A DNA stretch of 64,000 nt, from contig CAWCAC010000002.1 in assembly GCA_963793415.1 (NCBI GenBank), positions 1,364,001 through 1,428,000 on the forward strand. The letters run 5' to 3'. Shown here in pieces: positions 40,660 to 49,381 of this stretch (within the stretch, counting starts at the first letter, position 1; every line of letters starts with the position of its first letter). Source of the stretch: CAXMST01 sp963793415. GTDB lineage: Bacteria > Actinomycetota > Thermoleophilia > Solirubrobacterales > 70-9. The position numbers were made by a program, and so were the translations under genes. The notes beneath the pieces were generated by a model that ran no database searches, was not told the origin of the DNA, and saw only the letters and a program-made list of their open reading frames with translations.

Positions 40660-40681
40660 GGGCCGGGTCGGTCGTTGCCGG

Positions 40682-40749
40682 TTTGGGGGAAGCCCTCGAG
40701 TCGCCGGGCTCATAACCCGGAGGTCGCAGGTTCAAATCCTGCCCCCGAT
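40682..40749 (+). tRNA. 3' portion of an initiator tRNA-Met (CAT), D-arm missing
   Basis: The anticodon arm CCGGG-CTCATAA-CCCGG (40704-40720), variable loop, T-arm GCAGG-TTCAAAT-CCTGC (40726-40742) and acceptor 3' strand CCCCGAT match bacterial tRNA-fMet closely. The 5' side is not tRNA-like: only 15 nt separate a weak acceptor-like TTTGGGG (40682) from the anticodon stem, with no D-stem or GG loop. I read this as a 3' tRNA fragment, as left at attachment sites of elements that integrate into tRNA genes. Confidence 0.6.
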
Positions 40750-40755
40750 CCGTCC

Positions 40756-42297
40756 CTACGACATAGCTCTCGGCGCGTCCGCCGCGAGAGCCTCAAGCCA
40801 CCTCAACACCGCCCACGTCGCCTCCAGGTCTTCCCGGTTGTAGTCGAGGATCTCGCTCATCAGTGCATCGCGCTCTCCCCGATCGGACGTCTCCGTCGCC
40901 TCGATGTACTTGGCCATCGACCAGGCTCCGCCGAACTCTTCGAGTTGGCGCTGGTAGCCGGCGACGATCTCGACGTCTTTGAGGCTGTAGCTGGAGGCCG
41001 GCACGGCCACCGCTTTGCGGGTGATCGGGTAGAGATCGAGGAGGTTCGCCTTGACGCGGGCGGCGATGCCGCCCTGGTCGCCGTAGCGGTTGACGTACAT
41101 GTCGATCTTGACCTGCTCGTAGGGGGCCCAGTGGACGAAGGGGACGTCGCTGAGCTCTTCGAAGATCGCGGCGCACTCGGCGAGGAACGCCTGCCAGCCC
41201 TCCTTGTCGCCGCGCGGGCCGAAGCCGGCGAGGGCGGGGCGGAAGGGGCCGCCGTTCTCGCCGAAGACCTGCAGGCCCCAGAGGTAGATCTTCTCGAGCT
41301 CGTCGACGCGCGGAGGCATGCCCTCGAGGTCGAACATGACCCAGGTCTTGGCCTCGGCCAGCTCGGGCTTGGCGAGCATGACGGGCTGGCCGGTCTCGAA
41401 GGCCTCGGCCCCCGCGAGGATTCGGGTCGCGTACTCCTCGCCGAGCGGCTTCATCCGGCCACCCCAACTGCGTTCGAGTTCAGCGAGGCTCGCGGCATCG
41501 AACTTGGCTCGGAGTTCGGGGATCGTGCCGGCGCCTTGGGCGTGGAGCTGCTCGACGGTGCCGCGGTCGACCGCGGGCAGCAGGCCGACCTCCTGGCGCT
41601 CGATCGCCTGCGGCCAGCAGTGCTGGCGGAAGCCGCAGCCGTTGCACTTCGGGTTTGAGACGTGGACGTCGGGACGGTCCTCGCGGAAGCGCAGCTCGAT
41701 CATCCGCTCGAGCAGCGCCAGCGTCTGCTCGACCCGCTCGCGCTCGTAGGGGACGTCGACGATCTCGCCCGATCCCGAGTGGACCTGGAGCGCCACCGGC
41801 TCGGCGCCCATCGCCTGCTCGTAGAGCCAGCCGTAGGTGTGGAGCTGGAAGACGATGTATTCGCTGATGCTGCGGTTCAGCTTCGAGTCACGGATCGCCC
41901 ACTGCTCGCGGGCGGGGAGCATGAAGTCGGGGTGACCGACGATCTCGACCTCGCGGCCGGTGAGGGTCGTGCGAGCGCTGAGAGCGCCCTGGTAGATGAC
42001 CCGCTCGCGCTCGCGCAGGAGCTCCAGCGTCGCGTCCTCCTGTTCCTCGCGGGGTAGCTGGGCGACGTCCACGGCCCGCGGGAAGCGCCGGGCGTGCTCG
42101 GCCTCGTGGGCGTGCCCGAGGTCGAACAGCACCTCGCGGAAGGTGTCAGGTGGCTCCTCCTCGAAGCCGTGGCTCTCGAGCCAGACGCGGAGGTCGCAGC
42201 GACTCGGCTTGAGCAGGTTGTAGAGGGCGCTGGGCCAGATCCGTGGCATCTCCGGCTCCGGCGCTTGTCCTGCGGATGTGTCTTCGGCGACGGTCAT
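40756..42297 (-). CDS. TM0106-family RecB/Cas4-like nuclease with RNase H-like domain
   Basis: 513 aa. The N-terminal PD-(D/E)XK nuclease half has Cys in SALYNLLKPSRCDLRVWL, the core VGHPDFMLPAR ... AIRDSKLNRS, and the CNGCGFRQHC cluster that in Cas4-like nucleases binds an Fe-S cluster. The C-terminal half opens with VMFDLEGMPPRVDELE, an RNase H-like exonuclease fold. Such proteins are linked to DNA repair or defence. It starts at ATG 42297 and ends 7 bp from the tRNA fragment. Confidence 0.85.
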   Translation of the reverse strand: MTVAEDTSAGQAPEPEMPRIWPSALYNLLKPSRCDLRVWLESHGFEEEPPDTFREVLFDLGHAHEAEHARRFPRAVDVAQLPREEQEDATLELLRERERVIYQGALSARTTLTGREVEIVGHPDFMLPAREQWAIRDSKLNRSISEYIVFQLHTYGWLYEQAMGAEPVALQVHSGSGEIVDVPYERERVEQTLALLERMIELRFREDRPDVHVSNPKCNGCGFRQHCWPQAIERQEVGLLPAVDRGTVEQLHAQGAGTIPELRAKFDAASLAELERSWGGRMKPLGEEYATRILAGAEAFETGQPVMLAKPELAEAKTWVMFDLEGMPPRVDELEKIYLWGLQVFGENGGPFRPALAGFGPRGDKEGWQAFLAECAAIFEELSDVPFVHWAPYEQVKIDMYVNRYGDQGGIAARVKANLLDLYPITRKAVAVPASSYSLKDVEIVAGYQRQLEEFGGAWSMAKYIEATETSDRGERDALMSEILDYNREDLEATWAVLRWLEALAADAPRAMS

Positions 42298-42331
42298 CGG
42301 CCGTGGATCTCGGGTCGCGGTCGGCATCACT

Positions 42332-42805
42332 CTATGCGGCGAGGTCTTCGATCTCATCCGGTCCGTCGGGCCGGCCCCAGAGGCGGAATTCAGGGCCTGG
42401 GTCCCAGGGGCCGCGCTCGTCGATACGGTCTGCAAGCTGGACCCATGCTGCGGCCAGGACGTGCTCCTCCCAGCTCGGCGGCATCCGGGAGATCGACGGA
42501 ACGAGCTCCGTTTCATCGGTGAACTGCAGGCACCAGCCGATCTCGCGCTCGCTGAAGGCCGCTTCGGAATCCTCAACGTCCTCGGCTTTGCCGGCCACGT
42601 TCTTGGACTCGCCCGAGAGGTAGGTGCGCTCGCGCCTGGCGTCGTATAACAGCGTGGCGAGGACGGCGCCGTTGGCCATCAGGTCGATGCACGGGTCGAA
42701 GGCCTCAACATCGAGCCGCAACTCGTAGAGGTTCTCGGTGCCCGGGATGTCGGTCGGAGGGATGCTCACAGGGTTAAGGTCGGCCGCGGGGGGGGGTTCT
42801 GACAT
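42332..42805 (-). CDS. Unknown protein, paralogue of the one at 45883
   Basis: 157 aa. I recognise no family. Shared with its paralogue: IPPTDIPGT, AFDPCIDL, AVLAT, GWCLQFTDE, WEEHVLAAAW and RIDERGPW...FRLW. Mixed alpha/beta, no membrane segment or metal motif. The conserved Cys in PCIDL and GWCLQF could be functional. It is 34 bp upstream of the RecB-like nuclease start, on the same strand. Confidence 0.75.
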   Translation of the reverse strand: MSEPPPAADLNPVSIPPTDIPGTENLYELRLDVEAFDPCIDLMANGAVLATLLYDARRERTYLSGESKNVAGKAEDVEDSEAAFSEREIGWCLQFTDETELVPSISRMPPSWEEHVLAAAWVQLADRIDERGPWDPGPEFRLWGRPDGPDEIEDLAA

Positions 42806-42831
42806 GTCGCCGGGCCGCTCGGCCGCGTCGC

Positions 42832-43509
42832 TTAGAACGGGATGTCCCCGTCGTCGGGCTTCGCCGGCGCGGGCGGCTCTCCCGCTTTTCGGGCGCGCCG
42901 GCGCTCGCTCAGCAGCCGAAGGCGTTTTCTCGCGGCCGACCTCCTGGCCAGCTCCTCAGGGCTCGTTCGGGAGGGAACCCGGACGCTCCACTGCGGCATC
43001 GTTGCGCCGCACAGCGGGCAGACGTTGGGGAACAGGCGGATATCCCAGACCTGCTTCCAGAAGCGCCGGCCGCGCCCCTGCCAGCGGTGACCGCAGGTGG
43101 GGCAGCCGACCGAGCCGATCGCCCGCACTGGCGGGGCCGGCGGCGGCTCGAAGACGTTGTCGGGCAGCCAGATACGCCGGTATCCGACGCGGCCGGCCCA
43201 GATTGCGAGCGCTTGCTCGGCGCCCGCTCGTTTGCCGTCGGCGAGAAAGCCCACGGTCAGCTCCCAGCCGAAACCCTCGGACTCGGTCTCACCGAGCTCG
43301 AGGATCGAAACCCCGGCCCTGGTCCGGGAGGCGAAGTTCATCCCGCCCGGGGAGCCATCGTTGAAGAGACTGGTGCGTCCGCCGAGGACGGTCAGGCGCC
43401 GCTTCGCGAAGACGGCGCGCATCAGCGGCACCGGCACGCCCTGGTTGACCCCCTCGAAATCGGGCCCCAGCGCGTCCTCGTCGATCTCCCAGTCGTCTCC
43501 TTCATCCAT
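42832..43509 (-). CDS. Unknown protein with zinc-ribbon-like CxxC pairs
   Basis: 225 aa. No family recognised. A middle domain has WLPDNVFEPPPAPP, then VGCPTCGHRW and PNVCPLCGATM, four Cys placed as in a zinc ribbon. The C-terminus is very basic (RKRLRLLSERRRARK) and ends DDGDIPF, similar to the acidic-aromatic tail that recruits partners in single-strand binding proteins. A DNA- or RNA-linked role is possible but unproven. Confidence 0.7.
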   Translation of the reverse strand: MDEGDDWEIDEDALGPDFEGVNQGVPVPLMRAVFAKRRLTVLGGRTSLFNDGSPGGMNFASRTRAGVSILELGETESEGFGWELTVGFLADGKRAGAEQALAIWAGRVGYRRIWLPDNVFEPPPAPPVRAIGSVGCPTCGHRWQGRGRRFWKQVWDIRLFPNVCPLCGATMPQWSVRVPSRTSPEELARRSAARKRLRLLSERRRARKAGEPPAPAKPDDGDIPF

Positions 43510-43560
43510 AGAGAAGTAGTCGGCCTGGAGGGACCGGATCTGACACAGGACGGCGCCGAT

Positions 43561-43887
43561 TCAGCGCTGCTGCAGCCCGAGCAGCTCGCTCCAGACGCGG
43601 CCGTAACAGGAGGCGCGATCGTGCCCCTGCCGCTGGGCGACCGCGCTCTTGAAGTTGGGGTAGTCGACGCCGGCCCCGAGGAGGGCGAGGGCGGCAATCC
43701 ACTCCTCACGCTTGACGACGGCGCGCCATCGGTAGTCGGCAGTCGCGTCCTCGAAGGGCTCGAGACCCGGGATCTGAGCCTGTAGCGCCTCGATGTCCTC
43801 GCGCGTCCGGGCCCGGACGATCAGGAGGTCCGGGTCGCCCCGGTGCTCGACGGCGGAGTAGAAGCCCTGTGTCGTGAAGATCCACAT
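43561..43887 (-). CDS. Unknown 108-aa protein
   Basis: Begins MWIFTTQGFYSAVEH and continues DLLIVRARTREDIEAL and GVDYPNFKSAVAQRQGHD...YGRVWSELL, a compact, widely distributed family of unknown function in actinobacteria and phages that I know only by appearance. No catalytic motif. It lies between the zinc-ribbon gene and the ARPP-1 gene on one strand. Confidence 0.7.
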   Translation of the reverse strand: MWIFTTQGFYSAVEHRGDPDLLIVRARTREDIEALQAQIPGLEPFEDATADYRWRAVVKREEWIAALALLGAGVDYPNFKSAVAQRQGHDRASCYGRVWSELLGLQQR

Positions 43888-44038
43888 GGAGTCGATGTCC
43901 GGTCAGCGCTGTCGCCGCTGGCTCGGCCGGCGCACCCGTGGGCGACCGCTGCCGGGCTGATCGCCCCAGCCGCGACCCTGCTCGGGGTCGGGGTGGGCGG
44001 TGAGCTGGATCAGCTCCTCGCCGGTTCCGGGTCGATCG

Positions 44039-45001
44039 TCACCCGACGATCAGGGCGCTGCCGGCGACGCCGAGGGTGGCGAAGCGGACCGTCTCGCCGA
44101 GCCCGGCGTCCTGGCGGCGCTTCTCAGGCCCGGCCGGGGCGGCGGTGGCGCGGTTGATGAACTCGTGGACCCAGCGTCGCCGTGGCACGCGGCCGTGGCG
44201 GTCCTCGCTCGCGGACCGCAACTGGCCGCGGATGTTCTCGTAGCGCAGGGCGTCGAGCGCGTAGCCCTCGATCAGGGCGGGGTGGAGGTCGGCCCAGACG
44301 TCGGCCCGGCCGACGAGGTCGAGGATCGAGATGCGGCCGCCGATCGCGCAGACGGCGCCGATCTGGCCTTCGTGCAGAGCGATCGGCTCGCGCAGGGAGT
44401 CGAGCGAGTCGCGGCGACGCTCGTAGAGGTCGCTCATCGCGCCGGTCGGGGAGGGGGTGTCGAGCTCGTTGATCCGGGAGGCGACCTCGCTCCAGACCTC
44501 GCCCTGATCGGCCCGGGCCTCGCCGCCGGCGGCAACGCGCTCGCGGACGCGCCGGTTCTTGAGCTTGCGGAGCTCGGGGTCGGCGGTCTGGCGGGAAGGG
44601 GTGAAGGCCTCGCGGTGGCGACCTCCATCCCAGCGTCCCTGCTCGACGCAGCTGACCGGGATCCGGGTCTTGCTCTCGGCCGCGACCAGCAGCGAGATGT
44701 CGAGCACGCGGTTCTGCTGGGCGCCGATCAGCTCCTCGCCCTCGTAGAGGAGGACCGGGCCCTTGTCGCGGTTGACGATCGTCAGGTCGTTGACGGAGGC
44801 GCCGCCCTCGAGCTCGGTGATCTCGACCCGGCCGTCGCCGTGGGCGCGGCTGAAGGAGGTGTACTCGAGGGCCGACTGCGGTCCGAAGAGCGGGAAGACG
44901 GCGAGCGAGCCGGCGAGGTCGGGAGCGCCGACCTCGATCGGGCCGCCGTGGACGTCGCGGAGGGTTTTCAGGGACTGAGGTGCTTCGGCTGTATCGGGCA
45001 T
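44039..45001 (-). CDS. ARPP-1 (DUF6569-like) domain protein, 3' end frameshifted
   Basis: 320 aa to the TGA at 44039. SLAVFPLFGPQSALEYTS, LTIVNRDKGPVLLYEGEELIGAQQNRVLD and IPVSCVEQGRW are strong ARPP-1 landmarks; the family is linked to rhodanese/phosphatase and ADP-ribosyl gene contexts, function unknown. The family's final strand (SALV..GELVHLSAF) is missing from this frame but a +1 frame continues GDDRPGTGEELIQLTAH and stops at 43903. The switch site reads GGG TGA C. So the native protein is probably about 45 residues longer. Confidence 0.8.
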   Translation of the reverse strand: MPDTAEAPQSLKTLRDVHGGPIEVGAPDLAGSLAVFPLFGPQSALEYTSFSRAHGDGRVEITELEGGASVNDLTIVNRDKGPVLLYEGEELIGAQQNRVLDISLLVAAESKTRIPVSCVEQGRWDGGRHREAFTPSRQTADPELRKLKNRRVRERVAAGGEARADQGEVWSEVASRINELDTPSPTGAMSDLYERRRDSLDSLREPIALHEGQIGAVCAIGGRISILDLVGRADVWADLHPALIEGYALDALRYENIRGQLRSASEDRHGRVPRRRWVHEFINRATAAPAGPEKRRQDAGLGETVRFATLGVAGSALIVG

Positions 45002-45063
45002 ACGGGACTGGTCGCCCGCTGCCGCAGCTTTCTGACACGGGGCCCGGAAAGGCCGCGGCTGCC

Positions 45064-45798
45064 TCAGTCCTCGGAGAGGAGCAGGTCGAGAACCTCGTCG
45101 GGGTCGTCGAGCGCGCTGCCCTCGTCCGCGAAATCCCACTCGCGCTCGACGTCCTCGATGGCGTCGAGGTCGGCGTCGAGATCCTCTTCGGTCAAGTCGA
45201 GAGCGCGGAAGCAGCGCTCGAGCCACTCGCGCTCGCGCGGGTGCACGCGGCCGTCGGCGGCGGCGACGAAGGCCAGGAAGCGGCCGATCTCGAGCCGGCG
45301 CGGCCGTTCGAGTCCGCTGATCCGGTCGTGCGCGACACGGAGGTTGGGACGGGGCTGATCGAGCAGCAGCCAGTGCTCGTGGGCGGCGAGGCGCTCCTTC
45401 TCGGCCGGGACCAGCTGCAGGGAGGTCGAGAGGCGGTCCTGGATCGCCTCGCGCTCCGAGTCGGTGACCTCGGAGTCGGCGGCCGCGACGACCATTGCCA
45501 GCCCGACCGCGACCTGAGCGGAGACGTACGCGGGGGACGGGGAGGAGGGAGCGTCGTCGGCGAGGCGGAAGACGACGACGTCGGTGCCCGGCTGCGGCCA
45601 GGTGGGCCCGAAGCGGGGATCGGGCTCGAAGCCGATGCCGGCGGAGGCGAGCTGCTCAGCGAGGTCCCGGGCCGCTGCCTCGGAGGACTCGGCCTCGCCG
45701 CAGAGCGAGAGAAGCTCAGCGGTCGGCGTGGCCACGCGGGACTCGTCCCCGAGCCTGTCGTCGAGGGACTCGACTGTTTCGGAATCGACCGTTGCCAT
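45064..45798 (-). CDS. TerB-like domain protein
   Basis: 244 aa. Two TerB-like helical halves: AVGLAMVVAAADSEVTDSERE and FLAFVAAADGRVHPRERE, each with the acidic loop seen in TerB tellurite-resistance proteins, followed by an acidic TerB-C-like tail. Other ter genes are absent, so a role in tellurite resistance is not supported; TerB domains also occur in phage-defence and stress complexes. TAGCGT lies 10 nt before ATG 45798. Confidence 0.75.
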   Translation of the reverse strand: MATVDSETVESLDDRLGDESRVATPTAELLSLCGEAESSEAAARDLAEQLASAGIGFEPDPRFGPTWPQPGTDVVVFRLADDAPSSPSPAYVSAQVAVGLAMVVAAADSEVTDSEREAIQDRLSTSLQLVPAEKERLAAHEHWLLLDQPRPNLRVAHDRISGLERPRRLEIGRFLAFVAAADGRVHPREREWLERCFRALDLTEEDLDADLDAIEDVEREWDFADEGSALDDPDEVLDLLLSED

Positions 45799-45882
45799 TG
45801 CCGCGTAAACGCTACCCACCCGGCGCCCTCGGCTTCGGGACGAATCCCGCAGCTTGTCAGCGGCCAGTCCGCAACCCCGCAA

Positions 45883-46317
45883 CTAGGCCGCGACCCGGCC
45901 CCCGTCGTCCTCGCCTCGCTTCGACCAGAGCCTGAAGTCCGGCTCGGGCGCCCAGGTGCCGCGTTCGTCGATACGGGCCGCGAGCAGGATCCAGGCGGCG
46001 GCGAGGACGTGCTCCTCCCAGTCGGGTGGGCGGCGGCAGATCACCTGGATCAGGCGGGGGTCGTCGGTGAACTGCAGACACCAGCCGACCTCGTCCTCGC
46101 TGATGCCGGCGGCGGCGGCGTCGATCCAGGCCATCTCGCCGTGCTCGTTGTCGCGGGAGACGGAGGCGTACGCGCACTCGGGCTTGCCGTCGTAGAAGAC
46201 CGTGGCGAGCACGGCATCGGCGGCCTTGAGGTCGATGCAGGGCGAGAAGGCGGTGGTCTCGCAGCGGACCTCGTGGAGGTCTCGGGTGCCTGGGATGTCA
46301 GTCGGTGGTGCGGTCAT
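45883..46317 (-). CDS. Unknown protein, paralogue of the one at 42332
   Basis: 144 aa. Aligns along its length with the protein at 42332 (PPTDIPGT, AFSPCIDL, AVLAT, VGWCLQFTDD, WEEHVLAAAW, ARIDERGTW). The two paralogues bracket the TerB-like, ARPP-1 and zinc-ribbon genes. The invariant Cys residues (PCIDL, GWCLQF) suggest a metal or thiol role. Not recognised. Confidence 0.75.
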   Translation of the reverse strand: MTAPPTDIPGTRDLHEVRCETTAFSPCIDLKAADAVLATVFYDGKPECAYASVSRDNEHGEMAWIDAAAAGISEDEVGWCLQFTDDPRLIQVICRRPPDWEEHVLAAAWILLAARIDERGTWAPEPDFRLWSKRGEDDGGRVAA

Positions 46318-46464
46318 GGGTTGGGAGTCCCCCGCAATCCGGTCTCTCTGACGCGGGATATGGGCCGCGCCTGGCTTCTTTGTCCCAGCCGGAACGCCAT
46401 ACCCGGCTTCCGGAATATGGAAACGTCGCCTTTGCGCTACGCGGGAGTTCGCCCGCGTTGGCCG

Positions 46465-46929
46465 CTACTTCAGCTTGTCGTGGCTGCCGCCGCCGGGCTG
46501 GTAGGCCGGGGGCTTCTCGGCCGGCTTGTTGGCGAGGCGCTCGTGGTGCAGCTCCATCGCCCGGTCGTGGATCACGGGGCGGTTGCCGAACTTGCGCTCG
46601 TAGTCGCGGACGTGCTTGATCGTCTCGTCGTCGGCGTTCTCGAGCCGGGCGAGGATCTCGTCCTGCGGCATCTCGTCGTAGCCCTGCCAGGGCTGACGGC
46701 TGTGCATGTAGTGGAGCTTGTCGAGCACGGCCTTGCGGTTGAGGTTGGCGCGCTCGTAGGTCTCGGCGGCGTCGAGCTGGGCCTGGGTGTGGTGGTGGAA
46801 CTCGTGCCGGAGCTCGTCGAGGGTCATCTTGTCGTAGCCCGGGAACGGTTCCTCGCCGACGCGCTCGTGGTGGACGATCGCCTCGCCGTTCTCGTCGTGG
46901 TGGTGGGGGAGATGGTCGCGGAGGCTCAT
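46465..46929 (-). CDS. GYD-repeat helical protein, unknown function
   Basis: 154 aa. Two copies of a GYDxMxxDEIxxxL-type unit (GYDKMTLDELRHEF and GYDEMPQDEILARL) separated by a helix ETYERANLNRKAVLDKL, a pattern of small actinobacterial helical proteins. The N-terminus is His-rich (HLPHHHDENGEAIVHHE), which could bind metal. A good ribosome-binding site (AAGGA) precedes ATG 46929. It may be the first gene of the minus-strand cluster. Confidence 0.7.
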   Translation of the reverse strand: MSLRDHLPHHHDENGEAIVHHERVGEEPFPGYDKMTLDELRHEFHHHTQAQLDAAETYERANLNRKAVLDKLHYMHSRQPWQGYDEMPQDEILARLENADDETIKHVRDYERKFGNRPVIHDRAMELHHERLANKPAEKPPAYQPGGGSHDKLK

Positions 46930-47090
46930 GGCGTTCCTTTCGGGCTGACCGCCTTGCGGTGGCGGCTGGGAGTTCGTGCCTGCGCCTTGATTGTAACTAC
47001 TGTCACTAAGTGGTTTTATGCGGTTCGGCCGCGGGTTTTCCACACCTCGGGGCTCGGCCTCGCGCTCGCGCCGCCCGCCGATCTGGTTCG

Positions 47091-48278
47091 ATGGCTGGCG
47101 TGGACTTCGAGCCCGCCGTCGGCGAGCGTCAGCAGGGCCTTCGAGTTCGTCTCGAGGACGGCGCCACGACCACGGTCCACGTCTCCCGGCTCAAGCGGGC
47201 CCGGACCTCGGCCCGGGTCCTGGCCCTGCGACCGCCGCGGCCGCTGTTCGAGCTCTGCCGCGAGCAGGGGATCGAGGACGCGATCGTCGGCGGCTTCTTC
47301 ATCCGCGCTGAGGGGACGCCGCTGGGGGCGCTGTGGGTGGACGGGGCGCCGCTGCACTCCCAGCCCTTCGACCCACCCTGGACGGTGACCCGCTCCTGCG
47401 TGCAGATCAGCGACGGCGAGCTCACGCTCGGCTCGCCCCCGAGCCTCGGCAAGCGGCCGGCGGGCGACCTGCTCCAGGCCGGGCCGATGCTGGTCGAGCG
47501 CGGCAAGAACTTGATCGAGGGCGTCGCCGACCCCGAGGGCTTCGCCAGCGGCGCCCGCCAGTTCGACTCCGACATCACCTCCGGCCGCTATCCGCGCGCC
47601 GCGCTCGGGCTCACGGGGCGGGAGCTGATCGCGGTCGTCTGCGACGGCCGCGGTCCCGACGACGCCGGCCTCACCCTGACCGAACTCGCCGACGTGATGA
47701 TCGGGCTCCGCGCCAAGCAGGCGATCAACCTCGACGGCGGCGGCTCGGCGACCCTGATCGCCGGCGGCGCCCTCGCCAACGTGCCCCGCGAGGAGCACGG
47801 GCTCGAGATCCCGGGCGGGCGGCCGGTCTCGACCGCGATCGTCTTCACGCGCGCGGCTGAGGGTCCGAGGCGCCTGGCCGCCCGCCCGGCGCCTCCGCGC
47901 GTCGTTCCCGGGGCTGGATTAGGAGGCGACGCTAGCCTCGTAGGGAGTGCAAACAGATCGAACCACCCTCCTGATGGGCTTCTACTTCTCGCCCCGGGGT
48001 GGATCGGCTCACGCATGTCGCGCGATTGCGACCGAGCTCGAGCGCCAGGGCCTCGACGTCACCCTGCTCGCCGGCTCGCGCAGCGACATCGGCGCCCACG
48101 CCGACGCCGCCAGCTTCTTCTCGGGCTGCGAGACGCGCCCCGTCGACTTCACGCCCGCGCTCTGGAGCGAGCTGCCGCTGGCTTACGCCGGCGCCCCGGG
48201 AACCGCCCCGATCCACGCTTCTTACGAGGATCGGCCGGGCGCCGAGGATCCGGTCTTCGCGAGCCTCGGCAGATATGA
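47091..48278 (+). CDS. Phosphodiester glycosidase (NAGPA-domain) protein with read-through 3' end
   Basis: Residues 1-258 form a NAGPA-type domain: AIVGGFFIRAEGTPLGALWVDG, LQAGPMLVERG, and INLDGGGSATLIAGG, as in N-acetylglucosamine-1-phosphodiester glycosidases. After VSTAIVFTRA (about 47862) the frame runs on to 48278, but that part overlaps the glycosyltransferase gene and looks like a shadow frame. A missing or extra base near 47860 has probably removed the native stop; the +1 frame stops at 47922 and the -1 frame at 47860. No signal peptide. Start ATG 47091. Confidence 0.7.
   Translation: MAGVDFEPAVGERQQGLRVRLEDGATTTVHVSRLKRARTSARVLALRPPRPLFELCREQGIEDAIVGGFFIRAEGTPLGALWVDGAPLHSQPFDPPWTVTRSCVQISDGELTLGSPPSLGKRPAGDLLQAGPMLVERGKNLIEGVADPEGFASGARQFDSDITSGRYPRAALGLTGRELIAVVCDGRGPDDAGLTLTELADVMIGLRAKQAINLDGGGSATLIAGGALANVPREEHGLEIPGGRPVSTAIVFTRAAEGPRRLAARPAPPRVVPGAGLGGDASLVGSANRSNHPPDGLLLLAPGWIGSRMSRDCDRARAPGPRRHPARRLAQRHRRPRRRRQLLLGLRDAPRRLHARALERAAAGLRRRPGNRPDPRFLRGSAGRRGSGLREPRQI
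47933..47938 (+). promoter_or_regulatory. -10 box for glycosyltransferase gene
   Basis: TAGCCT, 8 nt before GTG 47947; leaderless arrangement. Confidence 0.45.
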
Positions 48279-49381
48279 GTTCGAGCGGCAGGTCGAGGCC
48301 TGGACCGCGGCGATGAGCGACGCCGGCGCCGGCTCGGCCGACCTGCTCTACCTGCACCACCTGACGCCGCTGAACGAGGTCGCCGCCCGCAGCTTCCGCG
48401 ACGTCCCCGTGCTCGGCCACATCCACGGCTCCGAGCTGCTGATGCTGGAGCAGATCGCCGCCGGCCCGCCGCCGGGCTGGGATCACGCCGAGCAGTGGGT
48501 CGAGCGGCTCTGCCGGTGGGCGGAGGGCTGCGAGCGGATCGTCGTCAACAGCTCCGAGGGCCGCAAGCGCGCCGTCCGCCTGCTCGACCTCGACCCCGAG
48601 CGCTTCGTGCTGGTCCCGAACGGCTTCGACCCGGACTTCCACCCGAAGCAGATCGACCGCCGCGCGCACTGGCGCCGGCATCTGGTCGCAGCGGCCCCAG
48701 GGCTGGCTGCCGGGCGAGAAGCCGGGCAGCCTCGGCTACACCGAGGCCGAGGTCGCGCCGCTCGAGACCGGGACGACGCTCCTCTACAGCGGCCGCTTCA
48801 CCGAGGTCAAGCGGCTCGGGTTGCTGATCGAGGCCTACGCCGAGGCCCGGGCCCGCTTCCGCGCGCCGACGGCGCTGGTCCTGCTCGGCGGCTTCCCCGG
48901 GGAGTGGGAGGGCGAGCACCCGGCGGCGACGATCGCCCGGCTCGGCCTCGACGACGTCTTCCTCGCCGGCTGGCACGAGCAGAGCGCGCTGCCCGACTTC
49001 CTCGCCGCCACCGATCTGATCGTCCACGCCTCCGTCCGCGAGCAGTTCGGGCAGGTGCTGGTCGAGGGCATGGCCTGCGGCGTGCCGCCGATCGCGGTCG
49101 ATCGCGCCGGCCCGGCGACGATCGTCGAGCCGGGACGCACCGGCTGGCTGGTCGAGCCGGATGACCGGCGCGGCCTCGTCGCGGCGATGGTCGACGCGGT
49201 CAACGATCCGACCGAACGCCGGGACCGCGGCCGCCGCGGCCGCGAGGAGGCGGTCCGCCGCTACACCTGGGCGGCGATCGGCGCCGCTCTGGCGGGCGAG
49301 GTCGGGGAGCTGCTCGGCGAACCGGTCGGGCTCAACGCTTTAGCGACTTCAGCGGGCGGCGCGGGCGCACTCGATACATAG
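47947..49381 (+). pseudogene. GT4-like glycosyltransferase, interrupted by a one-base frameshift
   Basis: First frame: donor/acceptor Rossmann half from GFYFSPRGGSAHACRAIAT, with VLGHIHGSELLML and IVVNSSEGRKRAVRLL, to HWRRHLV near 48688. The second frame continues RPQGWLPGEKPGSLGYTE, LLYSGRFTEVKRLGLLIEAY and HASVREQFGQVLVEGMACG (the E-x7-E region of GT4) to 49381. The span is 1435 nt, 478 codons plus one base. Dropping one base near 48691 restores a full retaining glycosyltransferase. Confidence 0.8.

Noticed and set aside
38851..40713. 620-codon minus-strand frame opposite the propeller-PKD gene
   Set aside because: Low-complexity Arg/Gly/Val/Asp translation typical of a shadow frame; the sense strand has a signal peptide and clear repeats.
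40682..40749. Intact tRNA gene
   Set aside because: No D-arm and only a weak 5' acceptor pairing; treated as a fragment.
45064..45798. Tellurite-resistance operon
   Set aside because: Only a TerB-like domain is present; terC, terD and others are absent.
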